The position numbers were made by a program, and so were the translations under genes. A stretch of 32,336 nt of DNA from an uncultured bacterium (GTDB lineage: Bacteria > Verrucomicrobiota > Verrucomicrobiia > Opitutales > Intestinicryptomonadaceae): positions 1-32,336 of the forward strand of contig CAJMOT010000007.1 in the NCBI GenBank assembly GCA_905214995.1, read 5' to 3'. Under the pieces are notes generated by a model, which saw only the letters and a list, made by a program, of their open reading frames with translations, did not search any database and was not told the DNA's origin. How positions within the stretch are numbered: position 1 is the stretch's first letter; every line of letters begins with the position of its first letter. Of the stretch, positions 10,773 through 17,901 are shown piece after piece.

Positions 10773-10800
10773 TTGAATATTTCCGAAAATCCCCTAAACT
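10773..10800 (+). promoter_or_regulatory. Weak candidate promoter for the secreted protein gene
   Basis: TTGAAT (10773-10778) and TAAACT (10795-10800) are separated by 16 bases, each matching the sigma-70 consensus at four of six positions. It lies about 45 bases before the ATG at 10845, which has a good GGAGGGG ribosome binding site. An inverted repeat GCGCCC/GGGCGC (10726-10731 with 10753-10758) just after miaB could end the upstream transcript, although no T run follows it. Confidence 0.3.
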
Positions 10801-10844
10801 TTTAAATGTTGCACCAAAAAATTCCGCCGAAACGGAGGGGTAAA

Positions 10845-12305
10845 ATGAAATCTATTTTGAAGGCCGTTTGCGCGCTGGCCCCGCTCGCCGCCGCGCTGAA
10901 TGCGGGAGAGCCCGAAATAAAGCCCGACGACTTCCGAAACGTATACGGAATAGCGTGGCGCGGGACTGCCGACGAAAACCTCGACTTCGCCCGCCAAATG
11001 GGCTACACCCACGTATTTTACCAGTGGGGCATGGAGCGCAACCCAAAGGCCAAGGGATTCAAGTTTTTTATAGAGTCGCCCGAATACGCGGTATATCCGC
11101 GCGTGATCGACACGACGAAAAAATATTCTCCGGAGCAAATCAGATGGTGGGAGACCAACTGTTCCCTCTTGAGCCTCGACAAACCGTTCCCGTGGAATAT
11201 CGCCCCCGGGTGGCGAAGCGGCAAGGCGTTCACCGCCACGCTCGACCTCCAGCAGAAGAGGGTCATCAGGGAGATAACGGACAAGATAATAGGGCGGGTG
11301 AAGAAAATCGAGGAGCAAACCCCCGGATTTAAGTTTGCGGGGTTCGCGTGGGACGTTCCCCAGCCCGCCGGCGACTTCTGGGACGGGACGAAAGACGACT
11401 GGTTTGCGAACGGCCGCCAGGTGACGCTCGCGCACTGGACGGGAAAGGATTCGGGCGTAAGGCGCCCCGACACCGTCCACGACTATCCGACATATTCGCG
11501 CGGGCGCATGGAGTTTTACAGGCACCTCTTCGAGCGCGCGAGGGCGGAGCTCAACAAAGACGCAAAATTCATAGTCGAGCCGAGCGGCCCTTATGAGCAG
11601 TGGGTGAAATTTTTCGAATCCCCGCCGTACGGCGAAATGAAGCCCGAAGAGCGCAAAAAATATGAGGCCGACCTCGTGGCGGTTGAAGCCGCCACCGCGG
11701 ATTTCGTGACGGACAAGCGGCTGTTCGCCAAGGGCACGGTAAAGCCGTCGCAGATGTGCTCGACGACGCCCAACGCTTTCGAAGAGCCCGTCTCGCGCGA
11801 GATTGCGGGGCTCGCGGCGGCCAACGGCGCGTGGACGGCGTTTTTCGGAATGCCCGAAGGCAACGGGCACACGCCCGGGTTCGGGAGCATTTCGCAGATG
11901 CCCGCGCGCCTGAAACTCGTAAAGGCCATACCCGTCTGGGAAAACATTCTAAACGTGCCGCTCGAAAAGCGCAAATGGGACGGCAAAACTTACGAGAGCC
12001 CGACGGCGCGGATTTCCTCCGGAGCCTATTCCGGCCTCCAGCCCGGAACCGACAAGCTGTTTTTCGTGTTTCTTTCGGCGGACGGAAGGGCGAAAATTCC
12101 GGAAGGGTACGAGGCGGGCCCGATATATCTCGCCGACGGCCTGTTCAGGGAGATGCGCCCGCTCTTCGACAACCCCAAAAGCTCGTACCAGCGCACTCTC
12201 CAAGACGGGCGGACGATGAAAATCGAGAACTCTGAAATAAGGCCGACAGCCTCATACATAATAAACAACGGCTATATAATGCGCCTGAAAAGGAAGGCGG
12301 AATAG
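10845..12305 (+). CDS. Unrecognised secreted protein, possible TIM-barrel glycosidase
   Basis: The ATG at 10845 follows a strong GGAGGGG ribosome binding site and opens with a signal peptide (MKSILKAVCALAPLAAALNA). The mature protein is about 465 residues long and is rich in aromatic residues. It has blocks such as GIAWRGTADENLDFARQMGY near the N-terminus, FAGFAWDVPQPAGDFWDG, FIVEPSGPYEQWVKF and a late GMPEGNGHTPGFGSISQMP. Acidic residues at the ends of predicted strands (the Asp in FAWD and the Glu in IVEPSG), followed by a beta-rich C-terminal portion, resemble retaining glycosidase barrels with an accessory beta domain. I cannot assign a known family. The gene stands alone between miaB and a convergent regulator. 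Carbohydrate-active or polysaccharide-binding function is inference from secretion, aromatic content and the fold impression. Confidence 0.75.
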   Translation: MKSILKAVCALAPLAAALNAGEPEIKPDDFRNVYGIAWRGTADENLDFARQMGYTHVFYQWGMERNPKAKGFKFFIESPEYAVYPRVIDTTKKYSPEQIRWWETNCSLLSLDKPFPWNIAPGWRSGKAFTATLDLQQKRVIREITDKIIGRVKKIEEQTPGFKFAGFAWDVPQPAGDFWDGTKDDWFANGRQVTLAHWTGKDSGVRRPDTVHDYPTYSRGRMEFYRHLFERARAELNKDAKFIVEPSGPYEQWVKFFESPPYGEMKPEERKKYEADLVAVEAATADFVTDKRLFAKGTVKPSQMCSTTPNAFEEPVSREIAGLAAANGAWTAFFGMPEGNGHTPGFGSISQMPARLKLVKAIPVWENILNVPLEKRKWDGKTYESPTARISSGAYSGLQPGTDKLFFVFLSADGRAKIPEGYEAGPIYLADGLFREMRPLFDNPKSSYQRTLQDGRTMKIENSEIRPTASYIINNGYIMRLKRKAE

Positions 12306-12306
12306 G

Positions 12307-12391
12307 CTGCCGTTGAAAACGGCAGAGCGGAGGGGCACGGAGCCCCGCCGAACCTCGGCATTGGGAAAGCCTGCGGGACAATAGCCGCAGG
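12307..12391. other. Chain of three short hairpins after the secreted protein gene
   Basis: Three inverted repeats follow the stop codon. CTGCCGTT/AACGGCAG has an 8-bp stem with a 3-base loop (12307-12314 with 12318-12325). GGGGC/GCCCC lies at 12332-12336 with 12342-12346. CCTGCGG/CCGCAGG lies at 12370-12376 with 12385-12391. None is followed by a run of T, so they are not classic terminators. The 8-bp hairpin is close enough to the stop to protect or end the mRNA. Confidence 0.5.
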
Positions 12392-12450
12392 CGGCGGCGC
12401 GCAAATTCGGGCGTCTTTCGCTTATATGACGCATTCAAAAAATGCGGCGG

Positions 12451-12810
12451 CTATCGGGCGGCGGACTTTCCGTTAACGCTTCCCCAGTCGCACATCGCGT
12501 CCAGCACGGGAATCAGCGATTCGCCCTTTTTGGTGAGCGAATACTCGACTTTCGGCGGTATCTGCGCGTAGGCTTTGCGCTCGACAATGCCGTCGGCCTC
12601 CAGTTCCCTTAGCGACGCCGCAAGCGTTTTGAAGGAAATCGTGCCGATTTTCCTTTTGAGTTCGTTGAACCTCAGAGCGGGGCCGGTTTCGACAATCCAG
12701 AACAGGATTATCATTTTGTATTTTCCGCCTATCGACGAAAGCGTGTACCCGAAGCCCGTGTCTTCGAGCTTAACGCCAGTTTTGCTGCACAGTTTGCCGG
12801 CTTTTCTCAT
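12451..12810 (-). CDS. HxlR-family winged-helix transcriptional regulator, probably redox-sensing
   Basis: The 119-residue product is a full-length HxlR-type winged-helix repressor. Signatures include IGGKYKMIILFWI, LRFNELKRKIGTISFKTL, the wing segment with PPKVEYSLTKKGESL, and a C-terminal DWG. Members such as YodB, HypR and CatR sense quinones, diamide or hypochlorite through cysteines. Here Cys8 sits near the N-terminus like the conserved sensing Cys of YodB, and a second Cys (about residue 107) sits near the C-terminus, as in YodB. The gene is divergent from an FMN reductase, which is a frequent arrangement for the family. A TACT-N7-AGTA inverted repeat lies between the promoter -10 and the start codon, suggesting autoregulation. 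The inducer is inferred, not shown. Confidence 0.9.
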   Translation of the reverse strand: MRKAGKLCSKTGVKLEDTGFGYTLSSIGGKYKMIILFWIVETGPALRFNELKRKIGTISFKTLAASLRELEADGIVERKAYAQIPPKVEYSLTKKGESLIPVLDAMCDWGSVNGKSAAR

Positions 12811-12814
12811 GCTC

Positions 12815-12829
12815 TACTTTTGGTTAGTA
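12815..12829. promoter_or_regulatory. Candidate HxlR operator, TACT-N7-AGTA
   Basis: TACT (12815-12818) and AGTA (12826-12829) form an inverted repeat overlapping the -10 edge and start region of the minus-strand regulator promoter. TACT/AGTA half sites resemble operators described for YodB-type HxlR regulators. A second TACTTT occurs at 12847-12852, 32 bp (about three helical turns) from the first TACTTT at 12815-12820, and overlaps the shared -35 region. Assignment as an operator is inference from sequence and position. Confidence 0.5.
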
Positions 12830-12856
12830 TATAACAGATTTGTGCGTACTTTACAA
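12828..12856 (-). promoter_or_regulatory. Promoter of the HxlR-family regulator
   Basis: On the minus strand TTGTAA (12856-12851) is followed by a 17-base spacer and TATATA (12833-12828). The predicted start site is only about 10 bases before the ATG at 12810. The -35 hexamer lies on the same bases as the -35 of the divergent promoter. Confidence 0.6.
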
Positions 12857-12878
12857 AAATTAAAAAATCCCGTATGAT
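12850..12878 (+). promoter_or_regulatory. Promoter of the FMN reductase operon
   Basis: TTTACA (12850-12855), a 17-base spacer and TATGAT (12873-12878) form a near-consensus sigma-70-type promoter. The surrounding DNA is clearly more AT-rich than the rest of the window. The predicted transcript would carry a 5' leader of about 138 bases before the ATG at 13023. The -35 shares five bases with the -35 of the oppositely directed regulator promoter. Confidence 0.6.
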
Positions 12879-13022
12879 AAAATCAATGAAATTTTAAATT
12901 TATGGGCGGCAAAACGCCGGAGGCCAGCCGAAAATCCGAAATTCGGCGGCGGCTCCGCGCGGCGGCGGAAGCAATCCGAACGCCCAACGCCATTTGCGGC
13001 AACTGCAACGAAAGGAAATATC

Positions 13023-13562
13023 ATGAAAATATTGGCAATCACAGGAAGCCCGCGCAGGCATGGCAATTCGTCGAGGCTCGCGGACGAGTTTATCGCCGGC
13101 GCCGAGGAATCGGGCTGCGAGGTAATCCGCTTCGACGCGGCTTTCAAAAAAATCCACCCATGCGTAGCATGCGAAAAATGCCATAGCGGCGACGGCGGAT
13201 GCGCGTTCAAGGACGACATGCAAGAGCTCAATCCGCATCTCTTGGAGGCGGACGGAGTGGTATTCGCCTCCCCCATCTACTATTACGGGATGAACTCCCA
13301 AATAAGGAGCGTCATAGACAGGTTTTACGCCAACGACGCCGCGCTGCATGTCCCGAAAAAGACGGCGCTTCTGCTGTCGTTTGCGGACGATACTTTGGAA
13401 TCCGCAGAGGGCGCAATCGCTTCATACAGGGGCATGGCGAATTTTCTCGGCTGGAAAGACGCGGGGGTTGTAGCCGCAAAAGGCTGCTACGCCGCGGGCG
13501 ACGTCGAAAATACGGAATTTCTGAAAGAGGCGCGCCGACTGGGAAGAAACTTCTCCAAATGA
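13023..13562 (+). CDS. NADPH-dependent FMN reductase / flavodoxin-like oxidoreductase
   Basis: The 179-residue product has the flavodoxin fold of NADPH-dependent FMN reductases. The phosphate-binding loop TGSPRRHGNS is at residues 7-16, FASPIYYYGM follows strand 3, and there is a cysteine motif Cys47-x2-Cys50-x2-Cys53-x6-Cys60 followed by DDM. This motif is typical of the branch related to iron-sulfur flavoproteins, where the cysteines can hold a 4Fe-4S cluster. The enzyme probably reduces flavin, quinone or another electrophile with NAD(P)H in the cytoplasm. An AAAGGA ribosome binding site precedes the ATG. It is divergent from the HxlR regulator, which likely controls it, and is followed after 25 bases by an NTF2-like gene. 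The role in quinone or electrophile detoxification is inferred from this context. Confidence 0.9.
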   Translation: MKILAITGSPRRHGNSSRLADEFIAGAEESGCEVIRFDAAFKKIHPCVACEKCHSGDGGCAFKDDMQELNPHLLEADGVVFASPIYYYGMNSQIRSVIDRFYANDAALHVPKKTALLLSFADDTLESAEGAIASYRGMANFLGWKDAGVVAAKGCYAAGDVENTEFLKEARRLGRNFSK

Positions 13563-13587
13563 CAAACGCAATCGAAAGGAATATGAT

Positions 13588-13962
13588 ATGAGAGCCGACA
13601 TGAAAGAATACGCAGAGGTTGAAAATGTCGCCAGAAAATTCGCCGAAGCCGTGCGCGAAGGCAAGGGCGCGATCTGCCGCCCGTATTTTCTGGACTCCGC
13701 AAAGGTGTTCGGATACCTCGACGGAAAATACCAGGAATGCGGCGCCGACGAGTTCGCCAAGCTTCTCGACGAAATGGGCTCGGACCCCGCGCACACCGCG
13801 CGCGTGGACGTTCTGGACGTAGAGGAGACCGTAGCCGTAGCGCGCGTCATCGAAGACAACTGGTTCGGGCACGATTTCACCGATTATCTTAATATGCTGA
13901 AAACCCCCGACGGATGGAAGATCGTCGCGAAAGTTTACAATCAAAATTCCGTCCGCGATTAG
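13588..13962 (+). CDS. NTF2-like protein, putative lumazine-binding (SnoaL-type) family
   Basis: The 124-residue product has the alpha+beta cone pattern of NTF2-like proteins. An N-terminal helix (VENVARKFAEAVREGK) precedes a short DSAKVFGYLDGKY segment and a C-terminal sheet ending in DYLNMLKTPDGWKIVAKVYN. The closing pattern, with F.DYLNML...GWKIV.KVY, is typical of the putative lumazine-binding family often found beside small flavin or quinone reductases. The gene follows the FMN reductase by 25 bases, with an AAAGGA ribosome binding site at about 13575-13580, so it is likely the second gene of the HxlR-controlled operon. No catalytic residue can be named, and the ligand is unknown. Confidence 0.8.
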   Translation: MRADMKEYAEVENVARKFAEAVREGKGAICRPYFLDSAKVFGYLDGKYQECGADEFAKLLDEMGSDPAHTARVDVLDVEETVAVARVIEDNWFGHDFTDYLNMLKTPDGWKIVAKVYNQNSVRD

Positions 13963-14117
13963 CCGGCGCGTTCGGGGAGGATTGTCCCGCTTTCCCGGGC
14001 GGCGCGCCGTTTCCCCGCTGATGGGGGAACGCCCGCGCCGCGCGCGAAAAGCTCCGGCAAAGGCTTGCGGAATATGTTGACATCGCCTTGGGCGTCAAAA
14101 GAATATTGCGCCGACAT

Positions 14118-15326
14118 ATGAAAGATTCTCCGCAGACCGGCAAACCCGACGACGGGCAGAACGAGGAAATCGTGTACGAGGAAATCGTCCGCCCGCCGTT
14201 CCCGACCGGCGGCGCGCCAAGGCCGCCGTTTGGAAGGTTTGCGCCCCCGCCGCCGGCTTTTGTCATAGAGGAGGAGATCATCGAGGAATTTGATGACGCT
14301 TCCGAGCCCACGCCGGAATCCGCCGCGGAAAAAGCGGAGCCCCCGCCGGTTTCGGCTCCGGAGAGGCCCGAAATCCGGCGCGCTCCAAAGCCCCCCAACC
14401 CCAAGCCGTTCAGGGCGGTTAATCCGCCGCCGTTCAAACATGCGGCTTCGTCAAAAGCCGCGGGCGGGCGTGAAAATCGTTACGGAGGCGCGGAAAAATC
14501 CAAATTCGTCCGGCTTGCGCTTGCAGCCGCGGTGTTTGCGGGCCTGTGCATCGGCATTTTCTACGCCTTCAAAAGCAATCCTTACGCGGCGTCCATTCTC
14601 TCGCCCGAGGACGCCGAAGCCCGCCCGCGCGAATCCGCGGGAATGGTCTTGCGCTTTTCTTCCGACGAAATGACGGAGGCCGCGAAAAAGTTTTATTCCA
14701 AATTGTCGAATCCGCTCACGCTGGAAAACCTGCGCGACATAATCATAACGGGCTCGATAACCATGTCCGGAGGCCAGCCGAAAAATTTCTACTGCATAAA
14801 GAGGTACGATTCCGGCGCATTCCTCAAAATAGGCTCCGGAGACGATGAGAATACCTATCTGCTGCCCGCGGGCGGCGGGGCGTTCCTGCTTGAAGAGGGC
14901 AGAACCGGCGGGCGGAAAACCGCCCTCGACGCGGAGAGGGCAGCCCTATTGCGCGCCCTGACCGAGTGGGACGAGGCCATCTTCCCGTCCGCGTTTGCCT
15001 CGGATATTCCGGAGGGGAGGGGAAAGCCCGAGTTCAAGTTTCTCGGCAACCGCGAATTTTTCGGCAAAAAGGCCGAGGCTGCGGAGGCGGTTTTCGAGGG
15101 CGGCGACAGGACGACTTTCTTCTTCGACGCGGAATCGGGCTTGCTCTCGGGAATTTCCTTCCCCGCGAACGGATCGGAGATGCGGGTCGCCTTTTCCGAC
15201 TACGGCGACGCGGACGGCGTGTACAAGTTCCCGATGACGCGCGCGGTGTTTTTGGGCGGCAGGAAAATCGCCGAGCTCGACGTGTCCTTCGCGTCCGTAA
15301 ACAGGGGGCTGTTTTTCCCGATGTAG
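14118..15326 (+). CDS. Hypothetical single-span membrane protein with LolA-like outer domain
   Basis: The ATG at 14118 gives 402 residues. The first 130 residues or so form a cytoplasmic, proline- and glutamate-rich, probably disordered region with repeats such as EEIVYEEIVRPP. A single membrane segment follows (FVRLALAAAVFAGLCIGIFY, near residues 135-155), and then an exported domain of about 240 residues. That domain has a strand-rich pattern with FFFDAESGLLSG and FSDYGDADGVYKFPM, wording that recalls LolA/outer-membrane lipoprotein-sorting folds, where a DY.dvdGv.fP strand is typical. No ribosome binding site is visible before this ATG; a TTG at 14088 is an alternative start. It is upstream of prfA but separated from it by 81 bases. 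Function is unknown, and the LolA-like reading is an inference. Confidence 0.7.
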   Translation: MKDSPQTGKPDDGQNEEIVYEEIVRPPFPTGGAPRPPFGRFAPPPPAFVIEEEIIEEFDDASEPTPESAAEKAEPPPVSAPERPEIRRAPKPPNPKPFRAVNPPPFKHAASSKAAGGRENRYGGAEKSKFVRLALAAAVFAGLCIGIFYAFKSNPYAASILSPEDAEARPRESAGMVLRFSSDEMTEAAKKFYSKLSNPLTLENLRDIIITGSITMSGGQPKNFYCIKRYDSGAFLKIGSGDDENTYLLPAGGGAFLLEEGRTGGRKTALDAERAALLRALTEWDEAIFPSAFASDIPEGRGKPEFKFLGNREFFGKKAEAAEAVFEGGDRTTFFFDAESGLLSGISFPANGSEMRVAFSDYGDADGVYKFPMTRAVFLGGRKIAELDVSFASVNRGLFFPM

Positions 15327-15407
15327 CGTGGCGGCCGCATGGAAAATTGTCGGCGGCGCGGCAAATTTTAAATTGCATACGCGCGGATTATTCCAATCAT
15401 TGTCCGA

Positions 15408-16496
15408 ATGGAAGGTATTCCGCCGATAGAACCTTTTTTGATCCGCCTCGACACCCTCACGAAAAAGATGGGGGAGCCGGATTTTTACAGCGACCAGCGC
15501 GCCGCGAGCGCCGTGTCGCGCGAGCACCAGCACCTGTCCAAGCTCCGCGACGCCTACAAAAAACTCGAAAACGTTTTTTCCCAAATAGCGGAAAACCGCA
15601 AAATCGTCGATGACAACTCCGACCCCGAGCTCGCCGAAATGGCGCGCGAGGACATGGAGTCGCTCTCGGCATCCGCGGAGCCGCTGAAAAACGAAATCCT
15701 GCGCATGATGATTCCGCCGAACCCGACGGATTCGCGCAACACGGTGGTTGAGATCCGCGCGGGCACGGGCGGCGACGAGGCCTCTCTGTTCGCCGCAGAC
15801 CTGTACAGAATGTATTGCAGGTACGCCGACTCGAAGGGCTGGAAGGTCGAAAATTTGAGCTCCAGCGAATCGCCCGCGGGCGGCTTCAAGGAAATATGCT
15901 TTCTTCTCTCCGGCGAGGACGTCTACCGGTCGATGAAATACGAGAGCGGCACGCACCGCGTGCAGCGCGTGCCCGTTACCGAGGCGAGCGGCAGAATCCA
16001 CACTTCCGCGGCGACCGTCGCCGTCCTCCCCGAGGCCGAGGAAGTCGACATCCAAATCCCTCCGCAGGACATAGAGATTTCGATTGCCCGCGCGAGCGGC
16101 CCGGGCGGGCAGGGAGTCAACACCACCGATTCCGCCGTCCAGATTCTTCACAAGCCCACGGGCATGATAGTCAAATGCGCCGACGAGCGCTCGCAGCTCA
16201 AAAACAAGACGAAGGCGCTGAAAGTGCTGCGTTCCCGCCTGCTCGAGCTCAAGCAGAAGGAGGAGCACGAAAAGTACGCGCAGAGCCGCCGCCAGCAGAT
16301 AGGCTCGGGCGACCGTTCCGAGCGCATACGCACCTACAACTATCCGCAGAGCAGAATCACAGACCACCGCATAGGGCTTACCGTCCATTCTCTCCCGCAG
16401 TTCATGGACGGGGAAATCGAGGAGATGGTGCGCGCCCTCGAGGACGCAGACTACTCCCAGCGCATTCGCGAGCTCGTCGAGGGCGACGGAAAGTAA
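15408..16496 (+). CDS. prfA: Peptide chain release factor 1 (RF1)
   Basis: The 362-residue product ends translation at UAA and UAG codons. It has the family architecture: an N-terminal helical domain, the codon-recognition domain with the RF1-type P-x-T tripeptide (Pro189-Val190-Thr191 in QRVPVTEASGRIHTS), and the GGQ peptidyl-hydrolysis motif at residues 233-235 (SGPGGQGVN). The P-V-T tripeptide in place of the common P-A-T is a mild variant; RF2 would carry S-P-F. The length and the downstream partner prmC, whose GTG start follows the TAA stop directly, confirm the assignment. PrmC methylates the glutamine of this GGQ motif. Confidence 0.98.
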   Translation: MEGIPPIEPFLIRLDTLTKKMGEPDFYSDQRAASAVSREHQHLSKLRDAYKKLENVFSQIAENRKIVDDNSDPELAEMAREDMESLSASAEPLKNEILRMMIPPNPTDSRNTVVEIRAGTGGDEASLFAADLYRMYCRYADSKGWKVENLSSSESPAGGFKEICFLLSGEDVYRSMKYESGTHRVQRVPVTEASGRIHTSAATVAVLPEAEEVDIQIPPQDIEISIARASGPGGQGVNTTDSAVQILHKPTGMIVKCADERSQLKNKTKALKVLRSRLLELKQKEEHEKYAQSRRQQIGSGDRSERIRTYNYPQSRITDHRIGLTVHSLPQFMDGEIEEMVRALEDADYSQRIRELVEGDGK

Positions 16497-17357
16497 GTGC
16501 AGACCGTACTCGAAATACTCTCCAAAACGGAGGCGTTTTTCGCCCAAAAGGGCGTGCCGTCGCCAAAGACCGACGCGCAGCTGCTGCTCGCGCACGCGCT
16601 CGAATGCAAGAGGCTCGAGCTCTTTCTGCGCTTCGACGAGCCGCTCTCGGAAGAGAGGCTCGCGAAAGTCCGCGAACTCGTGCGCAGGAGGGGCAGGCGC
16701 GAGCCCTTGCAGCACATACTGGGTTCGCAGGAGTTTTTCGGGGCCTCGATAAAGTGCGACGCGCGGGCGCTGATTCCGCGCCCCGAAACCGAGGAGCTCT
16801 GCGAAATAATATCGGAAAAGTTTTTCCCGGACTGCGGCGCGCCGCTCGAAATTCTCGACCTCGGGACGGGCGGCGGCGCGATAGCCGTCTCCCTTGCGCT
16901 GCGCTACCCGAACGCCCGCGTGGAGGCTGTGGACAAGAGCGCGGACGCCCTCGCCCTCGCCCGAGAAAACGCGGCTTTGAACGGCGCGCGCGTCGAATTT
17001 GCGGAGTCCGACTGGTTTGAAAGGGCGGGGGAAGGCTACGACCTGATAGTTTCCAACCCGCCGTACCTCACGGAGGAGGAGGTCGCCGCGGCGGAGCCCG
17101 AAGTGCGCGCGCACGATCCAATATGCGCGCTCGTTTCGCCCGACGGCGGAATGGCGGACTTGAAGAAAATCCTGTTCGGCGCGGCGGACCGGCTGAAGCC
17201 CGGCGGGATTCTCGCGCTCGAGTGCGGGCTCGGCCACGCCGAAAAGCTCGCCGAAATGCGCGCGGACGCCGGATTTGCGGGTGCGGAAATTTTTCGGGAC
17301 GCCTCGCGGCGCGCGCGCTTTGCGGCGTTTGCAAAGGGCGGAAATCGGGCCGTTTGA
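16497..17357 (+). CDS. prmC: Release factor glutamine methyltransferase PrmC
   Basis: The 286-residue SAM-dependent methyltransferase modifies the GGQ glutamine of RF1 and RF2. An N-terminal helical domain of about 85 residues binds the release factor. The Rossmann domain contains the SAM motif LDLGTGGGA (from residue 120) and the catalytic N-P-P-Y motif at residues 187-190 (VSNPPYLTEEE). The GTG start at 16497 directly abuts the TAA stop of prfA, which indicates translational coupling. The C-terminal end (RRARFAAFAKGG) fits the family. The gene is followed by 176 non-coding bases and then tRNA-Cys. Confidence 0.96.
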   Translation: MQTVLEILSKTEAFFAQKGVPSPKTDAQLLLAHALECKRLELFLRFDEPLSEERLAKVRELVRRRGRREPLQHILGSQEFFGASIKCDARALIPRPETEELCEIISEKFFPDCGAPLEILDLGTGGGAIAVSLALRYPNARVEAVDKSADALALARENAALNGARVEFAESDWFERAGEGYDLIVSNPPYLTEEEVAAAEPEVRAHDPICALVSPDGGMADLKKILFGAADRLKPGGILALECGLGHAEKLAEMRADAGFAGAEIFRDASRRARFAAFAKGGNRAV

Positions 17358-17490
17358 TCTCTCCCGGACCCGTCGGTTTCGCCGCGTTTCGGCGGGGACT
17401 GCGGCCTTTGCCCGAATATTTCCGCGCCGGCGCGCTTTCCCGCCCGTGCGGGGCGTTTCGCGCCGCGCGCCGGAAGCGGAATAAAAAAGC

Positions 17491-17520
17491 TTGCAATGGC
17501 AAAAATTTTTCCGCTTAATG
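17491..17520 (+). promoter_or_regulatory. Weak candidate promoter of tRNA-Cys
   Basis: TTGCAA (17491-17496) is followed after 18 bases by TTAATG (17515-17520) in an AT-rich stretch that ends just before the tRNA. If used, the start site would lie only a few bases before the mature tRNA. Alternatively the tRNA is read from the prmC transcript. Confidence 0.35.
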
Positions 17521-17533
17521 AAATTTTATTTAC

Positions 17534-17604
<71 letters not shown>

Positions 17605-17610
17605 GAATAA

Positions 17611-17643
17611 AAAGCCGCAGCCCTGACGGATTGCGGCTTTTTT
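17611..17643 (+). terminator. Rho-independent terminator of tRNA-Cys
   Basis: AAAGCCGCA (17611-17619) pairs perfectly with TGCGGCTTT (17632-17640) around a 12-base loop, and the 3' arm runs into six consecutive T. It starts seven bases after the tRNA end, so it very likely ends the tRNA transcript. Confidence 0.85.
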
Positions 17644-17901
17644 CGGCGCGCCATACTGCGCCGCCTCCGCCGAAAGGGATGTATTGGGGGGCGCGGACCG
17701 CGTCCGCCAGTCGGCGCGGCAATCCTATTTTGCGGGGGTTGCGGCGCCGCCTTTATCCCGCCCGCAAAACCGCAATGGGAAACGGCCGCTTTCCCAAGGG
17801 CTCGTCCCCGAAAAATTCTTGTTCGAAGTAGCCGTATTGCGGGGCGATCCCCGTTGAACGGCGCGCCCGCCGAAAGGCGGTTGCGCATCTCACGGCGTCC
17901 G
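17644..17901. other. Convergent gap with several hairpins, no gene seen
   Basis: This region lies between the tRNA terminator and the end of the minus-strand nitroreductase gene. It contains TGGGAAA/TTTCCCA (17776-17782 with 17790-17796), GGGG-CGAT-CCCC at 17841-17852, and CCGCC-GAAA-GGCGG at 17867-17880 with a GNRA-type loop and outer GCGC/GCGC pairs (17861-17864 with 17883-17886). The last could help end the nitroreductase transcript. The minus strand has an open frame across part of this gap, but it has no start or context to support a gene. Confidence 0.45.

Noticed and set aside
12902..13186. A 94-codon frame starting in the leader of the FMN reductase gene
   Set aside because: It runs into the reductase in another frame, is Arg-rich in the overlap, and has no ribosome binding site.
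14946..17237. A 763-codon open frame on the minus strand opposite prfA and prmC
   Set aside because: It is fully antisense to two well-identified genes and reflects GC-rich codon use. Its translation is low in recognisable domains and rich in Arg, His and Val.
17753..17901. A minus-strand reading after the nitroreductase with an apparently protein-like stretch
   Set aside because: It has no start codon or ribosome binding site of its own and lies in a frame different from the nitroreductase. A gene remnant cannot be shown without homology data.
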